A stretch of DNA of 64,000 nucleotides from NCBI GenBank assembly GCA_035565775.1, contig DATMRW010000030.1, positions 372,001 through 436,000 on the forward strand, in the 5' to 3' direction. Under the pieces are notes generated by a model. That model was not told the origin of the DNA and made no database searches. It was given only the letters and a program-made list of their open reading frames with translations. The translations under genes were made by a program, and so were the position numbers. This stretch comes from PRO6 sp035565775. GTDB taxonomy: Bacteria > Pseudomonadota > Alphaproteobacteria > Rhizobiales > Xanthobacteraceae. Position 1 is the first letter of the stretch. Each line of letters opens with the position of its first letter. Shown here piece after piece: positions 33,312 through 44,746 of this stretch.

Positions 33312-34711
33312 GCCGGCTTGCTAAATTCGGCGAGGATGCGCGCCCACGAGCGCATACCCTTGTGGAAGCTCTTGAGATCATATTTCTCGTTCGGCGAGTG
33401 GATGTTGTCATCCTCTAGGCCGAAGCCGATCAGAACGCTGTCGAGGCCGAGCGTCGACTTGAAGTCCGCGACGATCGGGATCGACGCCCCGCAGCCGATC
33501 AGAAGCGCCTCACGGTCCCACTCCGCCGTCAGCGCCCGCTTGGCAGCGGCAAGCGGCTTCATATGCCAGTCGAGCGAAATCGCCGGCGCGCCGGCGTGAT
33601 TGATGAAGCTTGCCGTGCAATCCTTCGGCAGCTGATCGGTGACGAACGCGCGAAACGCATCGCGGATCTTTTCGGGGTCCTGCCCCTCCACCAGCCGGAA
33701 CGACACCTTGGCCGAGGCATGCGACGGGATCACCGTCTTCGAGCCCTCGCCGGTATAGCCGCCGACAATGCCGTTGATGTCGCAGGTCGGCCGCGACAGG
33801 GCCTGTTCGATCATCAGCCGGTCGGTTTCACCTGCAGGGATCGACAGGCCGATCGGCTTGAGAAAGCTCTCCGGCGTGAACGGCAGCGCCTTCCATTGCG
33901 CCAGAATGTCGGCGGGCAGATCTTTGACGCCGTCATAGAAGCCGGGAATGGTGATGTGGCCGTTGTCGTCGTGAAGACGCCCGAGAATGTGCGTCAGCAC
34001 CCGGATCGGATTTTGTGCCGCGCCGCCGTACAGGCCGGAATGCAGATCGCGGTTGGCGGCGGTGATGCGCACCTCGTCATAGACGAGGCCGCGCAGCGAG
34101 GTGGTGATCGCCGGCGTGTTGCGGTCCCACATGCCGGTGTCGCAGACCAGCACGAAATCGGCCGCGAGATCGGCCTTGTGCTGCTTCAAAAAGTCGCCGA
34201 AGTTCAGCGAGCCGATTTCCTCCTCGCCCTCGATCAGCACGCTGACATCGATCGGCAAGGCGCCGTTCACCTCGACGAAGGCACGGCACGCCTCGACGAA
34301 GGTCATCAACTGGCCTTTGTCATCCTCCGCACCGCGCGCGACGATGATGTCGCGGCCATCGGCATGCTTGGCAATCGCCGGCTCGAATGGCGGCCGATGC
34401 CACAGCTCGAGCGGATCGACCGGCTGCACGTCGTAATGGCCGTAGAACAGAACATGCGGCCGCGATCCGGTATTGCCGGAATGGTGGGCGACGATCGCAG
34501 GATGCCCCTTGGTCGGCCGGACCTCCGCCTTGAACCCGAAGCTTGCAAGGTCGCTTGCCAGATGCTCCGCGGCATCCCGGCAGTCCTGCGCAAAGGCAGG
34601 GTCGGCCGAGATCGACTTGATGCGCAAGAGCGCGAACAGTCGCTCAAGGCTGGCATCGAGATTGGCGTCGATATGGGTCAGCACATTGTCGAGCGCGGGA
34701 GACTGGGACAT
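33302..34711 (-). CDS. M20 family metallopeptidase (dipeptidase, CNDP/PepV-like)
   Basis: This 469-residue enzyme has the M20 metal site: GHYDVQPV (His and Asp), RGAEDDKGQ (bridging Asp), EGEEEIGS (catalytic and metal Glu), CDTGM (metal Asp), and final His in DDNIHSPNEKYDL. It hydrolyses dipeptides or related amides using two zinc ions in the cytoplasm. The ATG at 34711 is used because AGGAA then lies at proper spacing; the ATG at 34720 abuts it. Confidence 0.93.
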   Translation of the reverse strand: MSQSPALDNVLTHIDANLDASLERLFALLRIKSISADPAFAQDCRDAAEHLASDLASFGFKAEVRPTKGHPAIVAHHSGNTGSRPHVLFYGHYDVQPVDPLELWHRPPFEPAIAKHADGRDIIVARGAEDDKGQLMTFVEACRAFVEVNGALPIDVSVLIEGEEEIGSLNFGDFLKQHKADLAADFVLVCDTGMWDRNTPAITTSLRGLVYDEVRITAANRDLHSGLYGGAAQNPIRVLTHILGRLHDDNGHITIPGFYDGVKDLPADILAQWKALPFTPESFLKPIGLSIPAGETDRLMIEQALSRPTCDINGIVGGYTGEGSKTVIPSHASAKVSFRLVEGQDPEKIRDAFRAFVTDQLPKDCTASFINHAGAPAISLDWHMKPLAAAKRALTAEWDREALLIGCGASIPIVADFKSTLGLDSVLIGFGLEDDNIHSPNEKYDLKSFHKGMRSWARILAEFSKPAAA

Positions 34712-34771
34712 GGTCGGCATTTCCTGAAAATGGACGATGCAACGGAGCGCACGGCGCTGCGGGGGATGGCG

Positions 34772-36331
34772 TCAGCGCTTCAGCAGACTGCCCAGCACGC
34801 TGCGCACAATCGAGCGGCCAATCGAGCCGCCGAGCGATCCGCCCACCGACTTGCCGATATTCGCGGCGACGTTGCCTGCCACCCGATTAGTAACGGTGCG
34901 CGTGACGTCGCGCGCGATCACCTGCCCCGGCGTAAGCTTGCCGCGCGGCGTGTTGGTGCCGAAAATGCCGCCGACAGCCGATCCGATCTGCCCAAAGATG
35001 CCGCCGCCACCGACATTGGCCTGCGCATCCGCGACCCGCTTCTGCAGGATCTCGTAGGCGGATTCGGAATCGATTGCGGTGTCGTATTTTCCCTTCACCG
35101 GGCTGCGGTCCATGATCGCCTTGCGTTCTTCCGGCGTGATCACACCCATGCGCGCGGACGGCGGGCGGATGAAGACGCGCTCGACCATCGACGGCTCGCC
35201 GTTGCCCTGCAGGAACGACACCAGCGCCTCGCCCTTGCCGAGTTCGGTGATCACCTGCGCGGTCTTGAGCTTCGGATTCGGGCGGAAGGTATCGGCCGCC
35301 GCCTGGATCGACTTCTGGTCGCGCGGGGTGAAGGCGCGCAGCGCATGCTGCACGCGGTTGCCGAGCTGTGCCAAAACCTTGTCCGGCACGTCGATGGGGT
35401 TCTGGGTGACGAAATAGACGCCGACGCCCTTGGAGCGGATCAGCCGCACGACCTGCTCGATCTTGTCCATCAGCGCCTTGGGCGCATCGTTGAACAACAG
35501 ATGCGCCTCATCGAAGAAGAACACGAGTTTCGGCTTTGCCAGGTCGCCGACCTCGGGCAGCTGCTCGAACAGCTCCGACAGCATCCACAGCAGGAAGGTG
35601 GCGTAAAGGCGCGGGTTTTGCAGCAGCTTGTCGGCGACGAGGATGTTGACCATGCCGCGCCCGTCGCGGTCGGTCTTCATGAAGTCGCCAAGGTTCAGCG
35701 CCGGCTCTCCGAAGAACTTTTCGCCGCCCTGATTTTCCAACACCAGAAGCTGTCGCAGAATGGCGCCGACGGATTGTTTGGAGACATTGCCGTACTGCGT
35801 CGTCAGCGTTCCCGCGTTCTCCGCGACATAGCCGAGAATGGCGCGCAGGTCCTTCATGTCGAGAAGCAGCAGCCCCTGCTCGTCGGCGACGCGGAAGGCG
35901 ATGTTGAGCACGCCCTCCTGCACGTCGTTGAGATCCATCATCCGCGACAGCAGCAGCGGCCCCATTTCGGTGACCGTGGCGCGCACGGGATGGCCCTGTT
36001 CGCCAAAAACATCCCAGAACACGGTCGAGAATTGGTCGGGCTGGAATTTTAGCCCCATGCTCTCGGCGCGCTTGACGAGGGCCTCCTTGGCCTCGCCGAC
36101 CTCCGAGATGCCGGACAGGTCGCCCTTGATGTCCGCAGCGAAAACCGACACGCCGGCGCGCGCAAACCCTTCCGCCATCACCTGTAGCGTGACGGTCTTT
36201 CCGGTTCCCGTGGCGCCGGTAACGAGGCCATGGCGATTGGCCAGTGCCAGCGTGAGCCAGGCCGCCCCATCGCCCTTGCCGATGAAGAGCTTCTCGCTGG
36301 TGTCGTCCAACGACGTGGTGATGTTCGCCAT
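34772..36331 (-). CDS. HerA-like ATPase, DUF853 family
   Basis: This 519-residue protein has a P-loop at residues 39-46 (GATGTGKT), Walker B in KLVFFFDEAHLLF, and a further motif QNPIDVPDKVLAQLGNRVQHALR, as in DUF853 helicase HerA-like proteins. The C-terminal 100 residues are Gly-rich and unlike the core. The ATPase may act on DNA or on membrane proteins; no partner nuclease (NurA) gene is adjacent. Very close copies exist in most proteobacteria. Confidence 0.92.
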   Translation of the reverse strand: MANITTSLDDTSEKLFIGKGDGAAWLTLALANRHGLVTGATGTGKTVTLQVMAEGFARAGVSVFAADIKGDLSGISEVGEAKEALVKRAESMGLKFQPDQFSTVFWDVFGEQGHPVRATVTEMGPLLLSRMMDLNDVQEGVLNIAFRVADEQGLLLLDMKDLRAILGYVAENAGTLTTQYGNVSKQSVGAILRQLLVLENQGGEKFFGEPALNLGDFMKTDRDGRGMVNILVADKLLQNPRLYATFLLWMLSELFEQLPEVGDLAKPKLVFFFDEAHLLFNDAPKALMDKIEQVVRLIRSKGVGVYFVTQNPIDVPDKVLAQLGNRVQHALRAFTPRDQKSIQAAADTFRPNPKLKTAQVITELGKGEALVSFLQGNGEPSMVERVFIRPPSARMGVITPEERKAIMDRSPVKGKYDTAIDSESAYEILQKRVADAQANVGGGGIFGQIGSAVGGIFGTNTPRGKLTPGQVIARDVTRTVTNRVAGNVAANIGKSVGGSLGGSIGRSIVRSVLGSLLKR

Positions 36332-36613
36332 CCTATTCCCTCTCGCTCACGGGTCTCACGTCTGGTTTCATACGCGGATTCTGCGGCCCCGATCCACAGC
36401 TCCGGTCGAACCGTCCGCCGCCGGCGCTTTGTGCCCCTCGCTCTGCGGCGTTTTTTTTGCAGCTGCGACAAGGTCAATCATAGCCTGATTTCCGCCGCGA
36501 TGGTATCGAGCAGCGCCCACGATGAGGCGGCGGCTTGAACTTCCCGCCGCAAAGGCTCAAAGTGGCGGACACGAAAATCTTGACCCGGAACAACCGGAAG
36601 AGGCGGGGCGATT

Positions 36614-36979
36614 ATGGAAGAGCTGGTTCAGCAGCTGACCGAAAAGGTCGGCATTGATAAAGACGTTGCCGAAAAGTCGATCGGCCACATTCTGTCGTTC
36701 TTGCAGAAGGAAGGCCCCAGCGACGCGGTGCAGGATCTGATCAATCAGCTTCCGGGGGCGGAAGAACTCATCTCCTCGGTCAGTGGCGGCGGGGGCCTCG
36801 CATCGCTGATGGGCGGCGGCCTGATGGCGCTCGGAACCAAGCTGATGGGCCTTGGCCTCAGCATGTCCGACATCCAGTCGGTGGCGCGCGAGCTGTTCAA
36901 GTTTGGCCGCGAGAAAATCGGCAACGACAGGATGAACGAGATCGTTTCAGGCACCCCTGGCCTCAGCCAGTTTTCCTGA
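36614..36979 (+). CDS. DUF2267/DUF937-like small helical protein
   Basis: This 121-residue protein begins MEELVQQLTEKVGIDKDVAEKSIGHILSFLQKEGP and has a Gly-rich middle with GGGGLASLMGGGLMALG and a helical end. The start pattern is found in small proteins annotated as DUF2267 or DUF937-like in this order. A ribosome site GGCGGGG precedes ATG. Function unknown. Confidence 0.8.
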   Translation: MEELVQQLTEKVGIDKDVAEKSIGHILSFLQKEGPSDAVQDLINQLPGAEELISSVSGGGGLASLMGGGLMALGTKLMGLGLSMSDIQSVARELFKFGREKIGNDRMNEIVSGTPGLSQFS

Positions 36980-37092
36980 TCATCCGTTCCAGCCTCGGCA
37001 CCCGGCCCCTCGTCCAGCCACCTCATCTGCGGCTTGTTCATTCAGCTGATCGCGATGACCTGTTGCGATGACAGAAGCGATGATCGATTGCA

Positions 37093-37500
37093 ATGAAGTG
37101 CCCAATTTCAAAAATTGATGGGCTTGATTCCTTTGCAGCGGCGCGGCTGAAGGCGGCCGGGGTCCGGACCGCCGAAGCCTTGCTGGAACGCGGCAAGACC
37201 GCGAAGGGTCGGAAACTGCTCGCGGCCGAGACCGGCATCGCCGAGCAGAAGCTGCTCGAATGGGTGAACATCGTCGACTGCATGCGCATCAAGGGCATGG
37301 GCCTTGCGACCACGCAATTGCTGCGCGCAGCCGGCGTCAACACGGTGCGCGAATTCGCTTTGCGCAATCCCGAACGGCTGGCGCAGGCGATGCGCGATGC
37401 CAATCACCAGCGCAAGCTCGTCCGCGTGCTGCCGTCCCAGAAATCGGTGCGGCAACTGATCGCGCGCGCCCGCGAACTGCCGATCAAGATCTCCTACTAG
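37093..37500 (+). CDS. DUF4332 domain protein (helix-hairpin-helix-like)
   Basis: This 135-residue protein matches the DUF4332 layout, with two helix-hairpin-helix-like segments: DGLDSFAAARLKAAGVRTAEALLERG and IKGMGLATTQLLRAAGVNTVREFALRN. It may bind DNA. It is 107 bases before the folate genes but not clearly in one operon. Confidence 0.85.
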   Translation: MKCPISKIDGLDSFAAARLKAAGVRTAEALLERGKTAKGRKLLAAETGIAEQKLLEWVNIVDCMRIKGMGLATTQLLRAAGVNTVREFALRNPERLAQAMRDANHQRKLVRVLPSQKSVRQLIARARELPIKISY

Positions 37501-37612
37501 ATCGCGGCCAGTCGCCGCCAAAAGGCCGCCCTGCCGCGCGCCGCCGTCCGGGACCTGCCGCTATGCGCGCGGCGACCTTGACAGCGTTTTCGGGACCGCG
37601 CAAAGCGTGCCC

Positions 37613-38473
37613 ATGATCACGGTACCCCCATCATCTTCGATGACGGCCGCCTCCCCGCAGGCAGCCGCTTTTTTGGCCCTGCTGGAGCGGCCGGCCGCCG
37701 CAGTGATGGGCATCCTGAACCTGACGCCCGATTCCTTCTCCGACGGCGGGCAGTTTGCCGCCCCCGACCGCGCCCTCGCCCATGCCAGGCAGATGATCGC
37801 CGCCGGCGCGGACATCCTCGACGTCGGCGCGGTGTCGAGCCGGCCCTACGACAACAATGTCGAACCGCCGGCCGAGGAAGAACTCCGCCGGCTGGCGCCG
37901 GTCCTGCGCGACGTGGTCGCCCTCGGCTTGCCTGTCTCGATCGATACGATGCAATCGCGTGTCGCGCGCTATGCGCTCGAATGCGGCGTGGGCGCGGTCA
38001 ACGATGTCTGGGGCCTGCAACGCGACCTGTCGATGGCTGACGTGGTCGCCGAGTTCGGCGCATCGGTGATCGTCATGCACAATCGCCTCGAGGTCGACCC
38101 CATGCTCGACATCATGGCGGACGTCACGGAATTCCTCAGCCGCTCGATCGAGATCGCGCTGCGCGCCGGCGTGCCGCGCGAGCATATCGTGCTCGACCCC
38201 GGCATCGGCTTCGGCAAGACGCCCGAGCAGAGCATGACCGTGCTGGCGCGGCTGGAGGAGTTGCATCAGCTTGGGTTGCCGCTGCTTGTCGGCGCATCGC
38301 GCAAGCGCTTCATCGCCTCGGTCGTACCTTCCGAGCCGCAGGAGAGGCTTGGCGGCTCGCTCGCCGCCCACCTCATTTCCGTCCAGCGTGGCGCAAAAAT
38401 CATCCGCGCCCACGACGTCGCCGAAACGGTTCAAGCCCTGCGCGTGGCAGCGGCCATCGAAAGCAACAAATGA
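37613..38473 (+). CDS. folP: Dihydropteroate synthase with divergent pABA loop
   Basis: This 286-residue TIM-barrel enzyme joins pABA to dihydropterin pyrophosphate. Motifs: MGILNLTPDSFSDGG (pterin site), VSIDTMQSRVA, LDPGIGFGKT, GASRKRFIA and the last RAHDVAETVQALR. The usual loop DxGxESTRPG is DVGAVSSRPYDNN here (Glu to Val, Thr to Ser). Starts are possible at GTG 37607, ATG 37613 and ATG 37637; none has a clear ribosome site. It overlaps folB by 4 bases. Confidence 0.93.
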   Translation: MITVPPSSSMTAASPQAAAFLALLERPAAAVMGILNLTPDSFSDGGQFAAPDRALAHARQMIAAGADILDVGAVSSRPYDNNVEPPAEEELRRLAPVLRDVVALGLPVSIDTMQSRVARYALECGVGAVNDVWGLQRDLSMADVVAEFGASVIVMHNRLEVDPMLDIMADVTEFLSRSIEIALRAGVPREHIVLDPGIGFGKTPEQSMTVLARLEELHQLGLPLLVGASRKRFIASVVPSEPQERLGGSLAAHLISVQRGAKIIRAHDVAETVQALRVAAAIESNK

Positions 38474-38853
38474 CCGACACGATCTTCATCAAGGGCGTCC
38501 TTGTTCATGCCCGCCACGGCGTGATGCAGCACGAGGCCGAAGTCGGCCAGCGTTTCGTCATCGATCTCGAACTCGCCATCGACCTGTCCGAGTCCTCGAA
38601 GACCGACCGCCTCGCCGACACGGTGTCCTATGCCGATGTGGTGCGGGCGGCGACGGCCGCCTTTGCCGGGCAGAACTACCGCCTGCTGGAGCGCGCGGCC
38701 GGTGCGGTGGCGGAGGCCGTGCTCGGCAACTTCGACCGCGTCAGTGCCGTCACCGTGACGGTGCACAAGCCGCACGCGCCGATCGCGGCGATTTTCGGCG
38801 ACGTCGGCGTCATCCTGACGCGCAGGCGGGGATCGGACGCCGGCCATGGCTGA
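38470..38853 (+). CDS. folB: Dihydroneopterin aldolase
   Basis: This 127-residue enzyme makes 6-hydroxymethyl-dihydropterin from dihydroneopterin. It has HARHGVMQHEAEVGQRFVIDLEL, TVSYADVVR and the final HKPHAPIAAIFGDVGV with the catalytic Lys region (VTVTVHKPHAPI). The ATG overlaps the folP stop (ATGA at 38470) and folK starts within its last 8 bases, so the three are one operon. Confidence 0.95.
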   Translation: MTDTIFIKGVLVHARHGVMQHEAEVGQRFVIDLELAIDLSESSKTDRLADTVSYADVVRAATAAFAGQNYRLLERAAGAVAEAVLGNFDRVSAVTVTVHKPHAPIAAIFGDVGVILTRRRGSDAGHG

Positions 38854-39352
38854 TGTCCTGATCGCGCTTGGCGGCAATGTCGGCGATGTCCGAGCGACAT
38901 TCGGCAAGGCCATCTCGATGATTTTGGGCAAGACGCAGGCGGGCCTGCTGGCCCGCTCCAGCGACTATCGCACCCCGCCATGGGGCGAGGAGGATCAGCC
39001 GCCCTACATCAACGCCGTGATCCGGATCGACACGCCGCTCGATCCGCACGCGCTGCTGCACACCCTGCACCTGATCGAGGCCCGCTATGGGCGCGACCGG
39101 AAGACGGAGCGCCGCTGGGGGCCGCGCCCGCTCGACCTCGATATTTTGGCCTATGACGATATCCGGCTCGACAAGCACGGCCTGATCCTGCCGCATCCGC
39201 GGCTGTTCGAGCGCGCTTTCGTGCTCTGCCCGCTGGCCGAGATCGCCCCGGACCGCAAAATCGCCGGGCAAACGCCCCGCGAGGCGCTGGCGCGCCTCTC
39301 CACAGAGGGGATCGAAAAACTGCCGGAACCGGACGCTTCAGATCCCGGTTAG
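38846..39352 (+). CDS. folK: 2-amino-4-hydroxy-6-hydroxymethyldihydropteridine pyrophosphokinase
   Basis: This 168-residue enzyme pyrophosphorylates the pterin before DHPS acts. Motifs: LIALGGNVGDVRATF (family start), YRTPPWGEEDQPPYINAVI, ERRWGPRPLDLDILAYDD (signature) and LPHPRLFERAFVLCPLAEIAP. The start overlaps folB by 8 bases. Order folP-folB-folK fits sequential steps of tetrahydrofolate synthesis. Confidence 0.96.
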   Translation: MADVLIALGGNVGDVRATFGKAISMILGKTQAGLLARSSDYRTPPWGEEDQPPYINAVIRIDTPLDPHALLHTLHLIEARYGRDRKTERRWGPRPLDLDILAYDDIRLDKHGLILPHPRLFERAFVLCPLAEIAPDRKIAGQTPREALARLSTEGIEKLPEPDASDPG

Positions 39353-39369
39353 CCACCAAACGCCGGGCA

Positions 39370-39423
39370 TTGCCAACAAAGCATTGGCTTGCACCGCACA
39401 ACATGGCATTTTGCCCACAAAGC
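39370..39423. promoter_or_regulatory. Direct repeat upstream of methylmalonyl-CoA mutase genes
   Basis: TTGCCAACAAAGC (39370-39382) and TTGCCCACAAAGC (39411-39423) differ at one base and are 41 bases apart, ending 29 bases before the mutA start. The first copy also holds GCCAA...TTGGC as an inverted repeat. A site for a regulator of propionyl-CoA metabolism is plausible but unproved. Confidence 0.4.
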
Positions 39424-39452
39424 CTAATAAAAATAGGGAGCTAAAGTCCTGA

Positions 39453-41345
39453 ATGGCCTCGGAATCTGACGATCTGGCGCTGGCAGCGGAGTTTCCGCCC
39501 GCAAGCCGCGACGAATGGCGCAAGCTCGTAGATGGCGTCCTCAAGGGCGCGCCCTACGACAAGCTGACCAGCCGTACCTCGGACGCGCTCCCCATTGCCC
39601 CGATCTATGAGCCGGCTCAGGGTGCGACGGTTGTCGGCGGTCGTCCGGCCGCCGCGCCGTGGCAGATCATGCAGCGCATCGATCATCCCGATGCCGCGAT
39701 CGCCAATGCCCAGGCCCTCCATGACCTCGAGAATGGCGCCAGCGGCCTTGCCCTGATCTTCGCAGGCAGCGCCGCGGCCCACGGCTTCGGCCTACCGCCG
39801 ACCGCGGAGGCCCTCGCCCGCGCGCTGGACGGCGTTTTTCTCGACGCCGGCATTGCGATCGAACTCGAGATCGGCCCGGGCGCGGAAGATCTCCCGGCGG
39901 AATTTGCAAAACTCGCCGCGAGCAGGAACGTCACTCCTGCAAAGGTCGATGTCCGCATCGGGCAGGACCCGATCGGCGCGGCAGCGCGCGCGGGCGGCTG
40001 CGCCGCCGCCTGGCCGGATCTTGCGGCGCGCCTTGGCGCGTCGATCAAAGACCTCGCTGGCGCAGGGTTAAAGGGCAAGTTCGCGGTCGCCGATGGCCGC
40101 ATCGTGCATGATGCCGGCGGCAGCGAAGCGCAGGAGCTGGCCTTCCTCATCGCAACGCTCACCGCCTACCTGCGCGCCATGGAGGGGGCCGGCATCGCGC
40201 TCGATGACGCGCGGCGGCTCGTCTATGCCCGGCTGTCCGCCGACACCGACCAGTTCCTGACACTGGCGAAATTCCGCGCGCTGCGGATGTTGTGGGCGCG
40301 CGTCGAACAGAGCTGCGGTCTTGCGCCGGAGCCGCTGTTCGTTGCGGCCGACACCGCCTGGCGGATGCTGACGCAGCGCGACCCATATGTGAACCTGCTG
40401 CGCGCCACGATCGCGGTGTTCTCCGCCGGGCTTGGCGGCGCCAGCAGCATCGCCGTGCTGCCGCACACGCTCGCGCTCGGCCTGCCGGATCGCTTTGCCC
40501 GCCGCCTCGCGCGCAACACCCAACTGATCCTGCTGGAAGAGTCGAACCTCGCCAAGGTCACGGACCCTGCCGCCGGCTCCGGCGGCATCGAGGCGCTGAC
40601 GCAGGAACTCTGCACCACGGCCTGGGCGCTGTTTCAGGAGATCGAGCGCGCCGGCGGCGCCTTTGCGGCGCTCGAGCAAAACCTGCTCCAGAAGAAGGTT
40701 GCCGCAACCCGCACCGCCCGCAACGATGCCATCGCCAAGCGTCGAAACATTATGACCGGCGCGAGCGAGTTCCCCAATCTCGCGGAAGCGCCGGTCGAGG
40801 TGCTGGACCTTGTGCCGGTGCCGCTGCCGCCCGCGGAGACGAAAACAGTCGGTTTCGACGCGCTCACGCCCACCCGCCTCGCCGCTCCCTTCGAGCACCT
40901 GCGCGATGTTTCCGACAGGCTGCTCACCGAGACCGGGCAACGCCCCCGGATCTTCCTCGCCTCGCTCGGCACCCCGGCCGACTTCACGGCCCGCGCGACC
41001 TTCACCAAGAGCCTGTTCGAGGCCGGCGGAATCGAGGCCGCGATCCCTGACGGTTTTCCGCCGGGCGCCGGACAGGCCGACTGGCATAAACTGATGGCCG
41101 CGTTCAAGGCGAGCGGCGCAAGGCTGGCCTGCCTGTGCTCATCCGATGCGGTCTACGAGGCCCATGCGGTGAGCGCGGCAATGGCCCTGCAAGCGGCCGG
41201 AGCCAAGCATATCTATCTGGCCGGACGGCCGGGCGGGCACGAAACCGCCTATCGTGCGGCAGGCATCCATCACTACGTTTTTGCCGGACTGGACGCCGTA
41301 GCGACCCTGCAGGCCGCCTACGACAATCTCGGAACGAAGATCTAG
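39453..41345 (+). CDS. mutA: Methylmalonyl-CoA mutase small (beta) subunit
   Basis: This 630-residue subunit pairs with the large subunit in the next gene. The N-terminal mutase barrel has EWRKLVDGVLKGAPYDKLTS, and the C-terminal domain resembles the cobalamin-binding domain but lacks the DxHxxG His, as in known small subunits. It is structural, not catalytic. Upstream of mutB by 31 bases on the same strand; stop at 41345. The start follows a weak ribosome site (AGGGAG 9-14 bases before). Confidence 0.92.
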   Translation: MASESDDLALAAEFPPASRDEWRKLVDGVLKGAPYDKLTSRTSDALPIAPIYEPAQGATVVGGRPAAAPWQIMQRIDHPDAAIANAQALHDLENGASGLALIFAGSAAAHGFGLPPTAEALARALDGVFLDAGIAIELEIGPGAEDLPAEFAKLAASRNVTPAKVDVRIGQDPIGAAARAGGCAAAWPDLAARLGASIKDLAGAGLKGKFAVADGRIVHDAGGSEAQELAFLIATLTAYLRAMEGAGIALDDARRLVYARLSADTDQFLTLAKFRALRMLWARVEQSCGLAPEPLFVAADTAWRMLTQRDPYVNLLRATIAVFSAGLGGASSIAVLPHTLALGLPDRFARRLARNTQLILLEESNLAKVTDPAAGSGGIEALTQELCTTAWALFQEIERAGGAFAALEQNLLQKKVAATRTARNDAIAKRRNIMTGASEFPNLAEAPVEVLDLVPVPLPPAETKTVGFDALTPTRLAAPFEHLRDVSDRLLTETGQRPRIFLASLGTPADFTARATFTKSLFEAGGIEAAIPDGFPPGAGQADWHKLMAAFKASGARLACLCSSDAVYEAHAVSAAMALQAAGAKHIYLAGRPGGHETAYRAAGIHHYVFAGLDAVATLQAAYDNLGTKI

Positions 41346-41376
41346 GCCACGCGGCTGACGGATGAAGGCGACGACA

Positions 41377-43539
<2,163 letters not shown>

Positions 43540-43687
43540 GTTTTTCCGCGGGCCTCGTTCTTCCCGCCTGTGTCTCTCCATCGTTCGCCCTCTCCACCGC
43601 AAGCTGGCGAGGGCGAATTTTCAAGTTGCCAATACGCGGGCGGTGACAGGCACCGCTCCTCCGACAGGGTTGAAAGTCTGACCGGTT

Positions 43688-44671
43688 ATGCTGCATCCGC
43701 CTCCCGCCGCCGGCCTCGCTGAAGGCGTCCGCAACGGCTCGCGCGCCGCGCTGGCCCGCGCCATCACGCTGGTCGAGAGCCGCCGCGCCGACCATCAGAT
43801 GCAGGCCCAGGAGCTGATGCAGGAATTGTTGCCGCACACCGGCAATGCCTATCGCGTCGGCATCACCGGCTCGCCCGGTGTCGGCAAATCCACCACGATC
43901 GAAGCCCTCGGCATGTATCTGATCAGGCAGGGCCACAAGGTCGCGGTGCTCGCGGTCGATCCGTCCTCGGCCCGCACCGGCGGCTCGATCCTCGGCGACA
44001 AGACGCGGATGGCGGAGCTGTCGCTCGAAGACAATGCCTTCATCCGCCCCTCGCCTTCCTCCGGCACGCTTGGCGGCGTCGCCGCGAAAACCCGCGAGGC
44101 GATGCTGCTGTGCGAGGCCGCCGGCTTCGACGTCGTGCTGGTCGAGACGGTCGGCGTCGGCCAGTCGGAGACCGCCGTCTGCGACATGACCGACATCTTC
44201 CTCGCCCTGATGCTGCCGGGCGCCGGCGACGAGTTGCAGGGCATCAAGAAGGGCCTCGTCGAACTCGCCGACATGATCGCGATCAACAAGGCCGATGGCG
44301 ACAACCTGCCCCGCGCCAATGCGGCGGCGGCATCCTATCGGGCCGCGATGAAAATTCTTGCGCCACGCTCCGAGCACTGGTTTCCGCCGGTGCTGACCTA
44401 TTCGGCGCTGACGGGCGACGGCATCGCAAAACTGTGGGGCAAGATTGTCGATCATCGCACCGCGATGGTCGCCTGCGGCGACTTCCAGAAGCGGCGGCGC
44501 ACCCAGCAGGTCAAATGGATGTGGTCGATGTTCGAGGAGCGCATGCTCGCCCGGCTGCGCAGCGATCCGGCCATTCGCGCCAAGGTGAAAGCCACCGAGG
44601 CCGCCGTCGCCGACGGCCGCCTCACCCCGGCGCTCGGCGCGACCGAGATCATCGCCCTCCTGGCCCAGTAG
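43688..44671 (+). CDS. meaB: MeaB/ArgK-type GTPase chaperone of methylmalonyl-CoA mutase
   Basis: This 327-residue G3E GTPase has Walker A GSPGVGKST, the conserved VDPSSARTGGSILGDKTRM, the switch ETVGVGQSE, base-recognition NKADGD, and a C-terminal dimerisation helix. It loads and protects the cobalamin enzyme encoded just upstream. The start ATG lies 149 bases after mutB, so it may have its own signal or share the long transcript. Confidence 0.96.
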   Translation: MLHPPPAAGLAEGVRNGSRAALARAITLVESRRADHQMQAQELMQELLPHTGNAYRVGITGSPGVGKSTTIEALGMYLIRQGHKVAVLAVDPSSARTGGSILGDKTRMAELSLEDNAFIRPSPSSGTLGGVAAKTREAMLLCEAAGFDVVLVETVGVGQSETAVCDMTDIFLALMLPGAGDELQGIKKGLVELADMIAINKADGDNLPRANAAAASYRAAMKILAPRSEHWFPPVLTYSALTGDGIAKLWGKIVDHRTAMVACGDFQKRRRTQQVKWMWSMFEERMLARLRSDPAIRAKVKATEAAVADGRLTPALGATEIIALLAQ

Positions 44672-44746
44672 GGCGCAAAAGCCCCAACGCTTTGGCTGCA
44701 GCACCGCAGCGTGTATGTTGCCGCGACCTCATGAGGAGCGCCGCGC

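Noticed and set aside
33563..36052. 829-residue open frame on the plus strand
   Set aside because: It lies antisense to two well-recognised genes (M20 peptidase, DUF853 ATPase); its long openness reflects GC-rich codon bias. It has no family motifs.
44672..44746. Hairpin GGGC...GCCC after meaB
   Set aside because: Only four pairs and no T run.
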